Assembly: GCF_038396675.1 (NCBI RefSeq)
Contig: NC_088926.1
Coordinates: forward strand, 18,366,001-18,430,000
Source: Hydra vulgaris
Lineage: Eukaryota; Cnidaria; Hydrozoa; Anthoathecata; Hydridae
DNA length: 64,000 bases
Direction of reading: 5' to 3'
A program made the translations under genes and the position numbers. Under the pieces are notes generated by a model, which worked only from the letters and a program-made list of their open reading frames with translations, made no database searches and was not told the DNA's origin. Of this stretch, positions 56,752 to 64,000 are shown piece after piece; the first letter of the stretch is position 1; every line of letters starts with the position of its first letter.

Positions 56752-58190
56752 ATGTCCTCCGTAGATATTACCGCCACTTCTATATTCTCAATTTTAAAAT
56801 GGTGTGACACTTTGGTAAGTGATAGATCCGATGGAGAAATCAAAGTGTTTAAGAAATGTTTAAAAATGAGTTGCATGGAATCTAAGTTTACAAAGGATTT
56901 ATACCCACAGATTATGATTAAAAAGTTTACATCTTTATTTAGTTTAAATCAAATTAAAAATGAAGGGAAAACTATGTAATCTAGTTGATAATACTAATTT
57001 AGTTGTTACTAAAAGATTAGAAACTAATCGTTATAAATGTGTTAAACGGAGAATCGTCCTAGATTTTAAATCTGAGGATTGCTAATAATCATCCTATGCT
57101 CTTTATTCCGTTTAATCTGACGTAACCCAAAGTATAAACGTGAAGTATAAACCCAAAGTTTAATACCATATATAATACCATGAATAAAAATCCAAATTAC
57201 AAACTAATACTTCGTATTAACATTTTGTCTTGCCTAAAAGATTAAAAAGATTAAAAAGATTAATAAAAGCCTAACTTATTTTCAATAAATAAATTCTTTT
57301 ACTTAATACTTTCTTCACATTTTAATTCCTTCTTTAAGTTGCAGTTTTATATGTGCGGTTTTAAAGTTGTGCTCTTTTTTTCAAAAAATAAAACAAAATG
57401 AATTCAAAACTATATTGGGTAGATTAAGGTAATATGAGCACCTTACGCGAAAATTGGAATATTTTCAAAAACAATTATGCTGGATCTAAAATTTTTGCGA
57501 ATAGACAATTTTTAAGGATAACTCATGATCCACTTAGATATTTGGGCACCCGAAATTTTTTTCTTAAAAACACAGGTTATAAAAAAGTAGCAAAAGTGCT
57601 CATATTATCCAGACCACTTGGTAATATGAGCACTTTAAAGTAGTAAAAAAATACCAACCTAACAATTAGAAATAATTTTTGGAATATACTGATCCATTAT
57701 TAACAAACTTATCATTAAAAGATCAAATTTTAAGCAACTTTTTGTTGCAACAATACTACTATGTTTTCCACAAACAAACAAAAAAATTAGTTCGTTATTT
57801 TTCAGTTTTATAAACTCAAACCTTTGAACGATAAAAATTCAAACTTTTTGAATTTGAATTACATAAAAATATTTAGTATTGTTAAAATATTAAGATTTTT
57901 TACTATGAGGTTGTGCGCCGCACGAGGACGGCAAGTGTATAGGGGCGGAAAATTCTATTAGTCACATATTGCAAATTTCTTATAGTAAATTAAAAAAAAA
58001 TACTTAACGCCTAACCTTTACAAAAAAACGCCATTTTAAATTTGAACGATAAAAAATTGTCTGGGTATGAAAACAGAAAAAGAAAGTCCGAGAACGATTT
58101 AAAATTTGTAAAGTTAAAAAATTCATGAGCATTAGTTGCTTATAAAAACCTGAGGAAGGTCGTGGCGATTTAGACAAAATATACAATGCT
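56752..58190. other. Unassigned stretch with short reading frames
   Basis: The 75-codon plus frame at 56752 (MSSVDITATSIFSILKWCDT) and the 69-codon frame at 57434 have no recognised motif. GTAATATGAGCAC occurs as a direct repeat at about 57429 and 57624, with an inverted partial copy between, suggesting a small repeat element. Confidence 0.4.
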
Positions 58191-58199
58191 TCAACTATC

Positions 58200-58700
58200 T
58201 TTACGACTATGTTTAAGAAAATTGGAGAACCTTCAACAATACTAGAAAATAATTATGTAACTTCATTGCATATTTAAGTAAATAATGAACCAGTTGATGA
58301 AAAAGAATGCTATGATTTACTAGACGATATACTACAAGAAACACCAAATTTATTGGATTGTGGATTGTTCGATCTAGGACCTAGTATTTAAAATTAGTCC
58401 TATTCAAATTACAAAGGGAAAATACCCTTAAGATATGAATGGTCAAGATTTTTCTAGCATTTATTACTAAAGAAAACTTGTAAATGGAGAAACATGTTGC
58501 CGGAGATGGTTGGCTTATTCAAATTCGTTATTGAAACGCTATTTTGACTTACTTGTCCAAGATGGAAATTATTCATTTTCTCCTGAAAAAAAAATTGGAA
58601 ATCAATTTCTTCTACCCTCTTTCAGACACATCTCTAATTTCAATGAGAGAAAGATTTATACAGTTGGAGAGTTATTCAGAAGTTTGAGGTTTTTTGTATA
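58200..58700 (+). pseudogene. hAT/ZMYM-type transposase N-terminal remnant
   Basis: A frame with stops reads SPIQITKGKYP, stop, DMNGQDFSSIYY, stop, RKLVNGETCCRRWLAYSNS. That is the order seen at the N-terminus of ZMYM1-like/hAT proteins with a TTF-type zinc finger (GP-x-Q, P-x-D-x-x-GR-x-F, YY, NGE-x-x-x-R-x-WL-x-YS). The downstream zinc-binding segment is poorly preserved (YFDLLVQDGNYSFSPEKKIG). The upstream part (KECYDLLDDILQETPNLLDC) may be the linker. Assignment is by motif memory. Confidence 0.5.
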
Positions 58701-59811
58701 ATCTCGATAGTTTGCAAAAAAGAAAAGAAATACCAAAGTCGTGTCAAACTCTTCAAAGCACACTTAAAGTAAATCTAAAATCGGACATTAATAGTATTCT
58801 TCTTTGCAATAAACTAATCAGCATTGAACCTTTTCTTTCTGAAATGGTCAAGGATAATATTACTCCTATTATTGTTTTAATCTTTGTCAGCATAAAATGC
58901 AAGGTTTGTATTCAATCACATAGATTGCAATGCGAATTTTGCGAACAGTATGCAAAATACAAATTTTTTCGCAAACCATGATTTTGTTTGAAATTGATAA
59001 TGTAACATTTTTTTAACCGTTTTGTTACTATAAATATGACTAAACGCTGCCTTAACCAAAACCCTCAGTCCGTGAACGTACAATTTGCTGTGTGTTCTCC
59101 CTAATACTTAGTCGATGAATTTACACTTGTAAACATGTAAAATACTAATATATTATTTATTTGTATTTAAATTAATTTGATAATTAGGGTATTGTGGTTT
59201 ATCCTCCTCCGGCTAATTGCCATATACCTGCGCTAGCGAAGACAAGTTTAGCTCATTAAAGGGCATCATCACCCGCTTCGCTGACCAAGAGTAAGTGAGT
59301 TTAGGAAGAACGAAGTAAGTAAAAGTCAGAAAAAGTTAAAAAGATAGCATAGAGAAAGTGGACAGATATTGCACGAGATATTAGAATGTGCAATTCATAC
59401 ACTACACATAATTGGCTTAAGCAATTTAATGTGTATGATTAATTTAAAAATTAATTTAATAGCTATAGTCCTCAAAATCTAATGTTAAATATAAAAAATT
59501 CGCATTTTACCAATAACCTGTTTATATTCTACAAAAACTTGAACTTACTGTTTTGATCAAAAAAAAAAAAAAATTTATTGTCATTATAACAAGATGCCCT
59601 ACTGAGATTTAAGTTATTTTCAACAATCGTCGCTTTTAGTTTTGATTGATTTAATGAAAATTTTCCTCTCAACTGTTTTTAGACATTTCAAATTTAATTA
59701 ATTTGATACCGTTTATTATCATTCAATGAATTTATTATACCGTTTATTATTATTCAATAGAATTCAAAGAACTATTTTGATTAGAATATTAGGTTAAATA
59801 TAAGATTACAG

Positions 59812-60563
59812 GAGAGTGGGGAAAAGTAAAACATTAAAAAATACTTCTAGAAAAACTTGAATTTTTTTTAATATAATGTATGAAATGAACCATGCCAATG
59901 AAGTAAACTTATTTGATCCCGTAAGCAGGTTATGATAAAGTATATATGTAATTAATTCTAGAGGAAACACGCCAATGGGGTAAAGTAAGTAATTATTTAG
60001 CATAATACAAACAAAACTTATTTTAAATGTTTTAAAATCTTAAAGCACGTAACCTTCATCAAAATGTTCCAAAGGTTTTCACAGTTTAATTACAAAAGAG
60101 AGAAAATGGGGAAAAGTGTAATTATTTTCTTTGTCCCACTTCATCGCTCCATGAATACTTTTTGTGGGTACTTTTCAAATGCGGTTTTTAACAAAAGCAG
60201 GGAGACAAAGCGTATTAGAGCGGACTTGGCATACATCTGTGTTGCTTACATTAGATTAAAAACAACACAGATGTATGCCAAGTGGCGCTGTTAAGGGAAC
60301 TAGCTTAATCTTCTTTGGTTTCCTTTTTTAATTATAATTTCTTGTAATTTGGAAAAATAATTGTATATAATAGTTAATATACCAAAAGTTGTATTAAAAT
60401 TTGTAACAACTTTAATGTATTTTTATCAATCTGATAACTTTGTATATATATTTTCTTTATCAGGATAAAAAATGTATTCGTATATGTTTACCTAAAGAAA
60501 AATAAATAAGTAAACAGAAAAAAAAAAAAATTTTTAGGCTGTTCCACTTTTCTCCACTCACCG
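59812..60563. mobile_element. Putative non-autonomous element with GGGGAAAAGT ends
   Basis: GAGTGGGGAAAAGTAAAAC (59812 on) and, on the other strand at 60535-60560, GAGTGGAGAAAAGTGGAAC form inverted ends about 750 bp apart. Similar internal copies (ATGGGGTAAAGTAAG near 59976, ATGGGGAAAAGTGTAA near 60106) make subterminal repeats. No coding capacity. Confidence 0.55.
60224..60283. repeat. Hairpin with 21-bp perfect arms
   Basis: ACTTGGCATACATCTGTGTT followed by G pairs exactly with 60263-60283 over an 18-nt loop. Confidence 0.95.
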
Positions 60564-60786
60564 CTATTTTGAAAAATCAGGAATAAGTTATGAGTCTTTA
60601 TTATTGTGGCGATTGATTTCTAACGAAGCGGTTTAGCAAGATGTAACAAAGATAAATATTTGAAACTTTCAAAGTTTCAAAACATTTTTTTGATTAACAA
60701 TGGTGTAATTATGTTTCGTTGCGAATATGTTTAATACTAGCTTATGAAAAAGCATAATCACACCCAAAATAGGTACGTGCATCTAA

Positions 60787-61116
60787 TTGATATTGTTGGT
60801 TGGAATTCCGACTTTATTTAACTGTATTTGTCATTTCGTTACGATTATATTTAGATCTGATATTTATTTGTATATAATGAAGTACAAGATGTATTCTGTA
60901 CAACAAATAATGAAACTAAGTTCTTGTTATAGCAAAAACAAGTGTTCAGTTAAGATGTATAGTATTACTTTACGTTGCCTTTTTTTGTCGGAGTTAATGG
61001 GATGGCTTTGCGCACATTGCGTAATTGTTTTCAATTATTTGAACACTCTAAGTTTGAATATCGTATGCTCTTTAATTCGTGTTTTTAAAATCCGTTTGTT
61101 TAAATGTTTTCTTTAA
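60787..61116 (+). other. Unassigned 109-codon reading frame
   Basis: The frame begins MILLVGIPTLFNCICHFVTI and is hydrophobic and cysteine-rich with two or three possible membrane segments. I find no family motif, and AT-rich DNA gives such frames by chance. Confidence 0.2.
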
Positions 61117-61424
61117 ATAATCTAAACTGTCTTACTGACAAATTAATATTCATACTTAGTTTTGCGTGTTGTGACGTATTAAAAACGTTATCTAGTGTTT
61201 TGAGAGCAATGACGTTTAAAAAAAAAAAAGATATCCTGCTTTTAAACAATGTCAAAATTTGATGTTTTAAATACAAGCAATGATTCATATTTTTCTTTCG
61301 TTAACAATGTCTAGACATAAAATATTTGCTTATTAGATTTAATCTTTAGACTTTGGTTGACTGTGTCAGCGTATAAGCTTTACTATCGCAAATAAAGTAT
61401 GAGATTTACTCATAAGTTATTTAT

Positions 61425-61618
<194 letters not shown>

Positions 61619-62149
61619 CTATTATCATCATTATTATATTAAAATGCACAACCCTTGTTTGATCTGAAAGTGATCAATATTAAGCAGGTCTTATGAGAGA
61701 AGGGTGCCGTTACATGGCCCCATAAGAGTTTAGGGCCAATAAATAATATATATATATTTTTAACTTTAAATGTTTTAAAGTTTTTTGTTAAATAACATTT
61801 ACATAATAGGGCATAAAACAATAAAATTTCTTAGTACTGCTAGCTATTATTATCTATATATTATTATCTAAATATTTAGAGTTTATTTAGTTCCATGTTA
61901 TGACTTTGTTTTTCTTTTACTTTGAAATATTTAGGTTTAATAAATGCAATGTAGCGATAAGTTATTGAAAGAAAAAAAGATCCTTCACAATTAGAAAACT
62001 TATAGTTGGTTAATCTTCGACTAAGCTGTGTAACTCGCTAAATTGATGTTTAAGCATATTATGTTTGAAAAAACTGATAAATAAGGAAAACTAAAATGAA
62101 TAAAATAAATATTAGGTTTTATTTTTTCTTTGGTTGATATATTTCTTTA

Positions 62150-62425
62150 GCTTACTTAAAAAACAACTTAAGTTTGATGAAATGAAATGCATAACACTGA
62201 CAAAGCCAATTTTAGTACTAAACATTTGGGAGAAAATGTTTAACGCTTTGGTAGAGCGCAAACTAGAAAGTATATTTTGAAACTTCAGTGTCAAATATAG
62301 GATATTCTTTACAGCACCAGTAGCATTAGCAGAAAGATGCTTCAGCAAGCTTAAACTTATTTAAAAATTAACTCAGGTCAACCATGAGTTAGAATTGCAT
62401 TAATGACCATTTTTAGATAGATATA
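62150..62425 (+). pseudogene. hAT-family C-terminal dimerisation domain remnant
   Basis: ALAERCFSKLKLI near 62325 and, after a +1 shift, LRSTMS near 62370, correspond to the conserved VAS-x-ERSFSKLKLIKNYLRS-TMS block at the C-terminus of hAT transposases and ZMYM1-like proteins. Preceding IWEKMFNALVERK may belong to it. It is on the same strand as the N-terminal remnant at 58200 and could be the other end of one element pulled apart by insertions. Confidence 0.6.
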
Positions 62426-62454
62426 ATCTTTTTTCGTCAATATAACGTAAAAAA

Positions 62455-63115
62455 ATTGACTGGAGCAAGCAGAAGACGATGGTCTTACCATCATGCCCCG
62501 TTTATTTCAGTTATATTTTACAATCAATATCAATAAAATATAAAATAAACAAAACTTAAGATATTTGCAGCACATAAGTTTAAATATATATGTAAATATA
62601 AAAACTTGTATAATTGAAATAGCCAAGTAAGTTTATCTTTATAAATATGAGTATAATCAAAAATATTTCCAGGTATTGTATAAATAAAAAAAATTTCGAG
62701 ACGTGTAAAAGTTTTAAAGATAAGAGACTGTTTCAGTAATTTTGGGGTCAAGTAACACTTGTTTAACAACGCATTTAAAATTTTGAATCGAGTTTATCGT
62801 TTGTTTTTTTTTATTTATTTTTTTTATTTTTGTTCTTTATTACAACTTTTTAATAATTCATTTTACAGTTTTTATAAATAAAAAAAATAAAAATCTAAAT
62901 AGAAGAAAGAAAATACAATAAAAAGATTTTGTAATAAAAATAATAAAGAACGCGGAAACTCGAAGAAGACCGGCAGGTCTTGTCATCGAGAACCGCTGAA
63001 GTAAAACACTTATTTTAAATTTAAAATAATATAAAAAGTATATACACAAATAACGTTTTTTTCACATTAAACATTAGTCTACAGAATAAAATAATTAAAT
63101 AAACTTGAAAATATT
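62455..63115 (-). mobile_element. 3' untranslated region of retrotransposon H
   Basis: This follows the stop of the reading frame at 63116. It ends near 62460 with a GGTAAGACCATCGTCTTCTG then CTTGCTCCAGTCA tail, matching the 3' tail of element G (52850-52925). Confidence 0.6.
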
Positions 63116-64000
63116 TTAAAAGTAAATCAATATATTTGTAATTGAAAAAATTAGTTTTTTAAGATTAAATTTAAAAGAATTTAAAGTACATTCTTGAGAA
63201 ATATCATTTGGAGCATTTAAAATTACATTGTTCCATAAAAATGGTCCGCGAAAAGAAATACAAAATTTTCCAAAATTAGTTTGAGAAAACGGTTGTCGAA
63301 TTAAATTATTATTCCTTAATATATATTTATTTCTGTCTTTTTGTAGATATAAATTATGAAAAGAAATAGGCGATAAGTTTGTTTTACATTGAAACATGAA
63401 ACATAAAATATTAAAAACATTTAGCTCGTATATATTAAGAACTTTCATTTCATATAAAAGAGGTTTGGCATGAGCAAAATGGCCTTTAAAATTTATAAGC
63501 CGTGCAACATGCTTCTGTTGCCGATAAAGAGGTTCGAGTTTTCCTTTATTTGTACTGCCCCAAGCAATATTAGCATAGCTTAAATGGCAATGAATTAGTG
63601 AGTAATATAATTGAATTAATGTATGTTTGTTTAATACGCTTCTTGCTTTGTATAAAATCCCTATACTCTTAGTAATTTTATTACATAAATTTGCAATGTG
63701 GTTCGTCCAAGTAAGACTTTCATCAATATACACACCTAAAAATTTTGTCACTATAACCCGTTTAATAAGAATATCATCAATAAAAAGATTTGGCATATTA
63801 ATTGGAAGTTGGTGTTTTTTACCAGCTGGATGGAAAAGAATCCATTTAGTTTTTTCAATATTTAATGATAATTTGTTTAATTTAAACCAATTAGAAACTT
63901 TAGCCAGTTCAATGTTCATGTTGTTAAATAATGTTATTATGTTATTATGAGAGAGAAATAAGTTGGTATCATCAGCAAACATAATTGTAATTAGATTTGA
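63116..64000 (-). CDS. CR1-like reverse transcriptase ORF2, C-terminal part, intact to the edge
   Basis: The frame is open from the right window edge to a TAA at 63116-63118 and would continue beyond 64000; the Met at 63982 is internal. It starts in the palm domain with the catalytic FADD box (MFADDTNLFLSHNN, 63982 down) and then WFKLNKLSLNIEKTKWILFH. VTKFLGVYIDESLTWTNHIA and the C-terminal Tyr/His-rich region (YSLIHCHLSYANIAWGSTNK, FCISFRGPFLWNNVI) follow, the layout of CR1/L2-type ORF2. No stops in 295 codons and an unaltered FADD set it apart from the other copies in the window. Confidence 0.93.
   Translation of the reverse strand, partial: SNLITIMFADDTNLFLSHNNIITLFNNMNIELAKVSNWFKLNKLSLNIEKTKWILFHPAGKKHQLPINMPNLFIDDILIKRVIVTKFLGVYIDESLTWTNHIANLCNKITKSIGILYKARSVLNKHTLIQLYYSLIHCHLSYANIAWGSTNKGKLEPLYRQQKHVARLINFKGHFAHAKPLLYEMKVLNIYELNVFNILCFMFQCKTNLSPISFHNLYLQKDRNKYILRNNNLIRQPFSQTNFGKFCISFRGPFLWNNVILNAPNDISQECTLNSFKFNLKKLIFSITNILIYF

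Overview
The window is AT-rich nuclear DNA from an animal. Its texture points to a hydrozoan cnidarian, most likely a Hydra: long (TA)n arrays, large repeat-filled introns, many decayed CR1/Jockey-type retrotransposons, Penelope-like elements, Tc1/mariner and hAT elements and small foldback elements. The species is inferred from this texture and was not tested. Nothing bacterial, viral or organellar was seen. | The one clearly recognisable host gene is the 5' half of dihydropyrimidine dehydrogenase (DPYD), the first enzyme of uracil and thymine breakdown. It lies on the minus strand from about 21547 down past the left edge. Six coding exons were read directly (21515-21547, 15548-15658, 13416-13498, 10432-10519, 3643-3804, 200-283). 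They join in frame to 187 codons and keep the N-terminal Fe-S cluster ligands. Exons 2 to 5 match the human exon lengths as I recall them (111, 83, 88, 162 nt). The rest of the gene is left of the window. | Layout. 1-21514: DPYD introns holding (TA)n/(CA)n arrays, a decayed YqaJ-plus-PHD reading frame, two Jockey-like retrotransposon copies in opposite orientations, a tRNA-derived SINE and two decayed copies of one unclassified transposase-like family. 21548-31700: no convincing gene; small foldback elements, hairpins, tandem repeats, a possible TATA-box first exon at 23684-23763 and a short reading frame at 22922. 31810-34941: two Penelope-like fragments on opposite strands; the second keeps its N-terminal part and GIY-YIG end, but its reverse transcriptase is replaced by (TA)n-bearing repeats. 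35140-44490: a long (TA)n block, a CAACG-rich diverged tandem repeat, CR1-like fragments, and a nearly complete Tc1 element (42347-44077) nested in a minus-strand retrotransposon. 45800-52970: two CR1-like elements in tandem on the plus strand, the first broken by a SINE and a foldback element. 53600-56150: about 18 copies of a 17-bp repeat beside a decayed Mutator-like transposase. 56450-62430: foldback elements and hAT/ZMYM-like remnants. 62455-64000: 3' part of another retrotransposon on the minus strand with an uninterrupted reverse transcriptase reading frame running off the right edge. | I found no clear undescribed system. The most useful leads are the DPYD exon structure, the Penelope element with a hammerhead-like motif, the nested Tc1 element, the 17-bp array and several long perfect palindromes.
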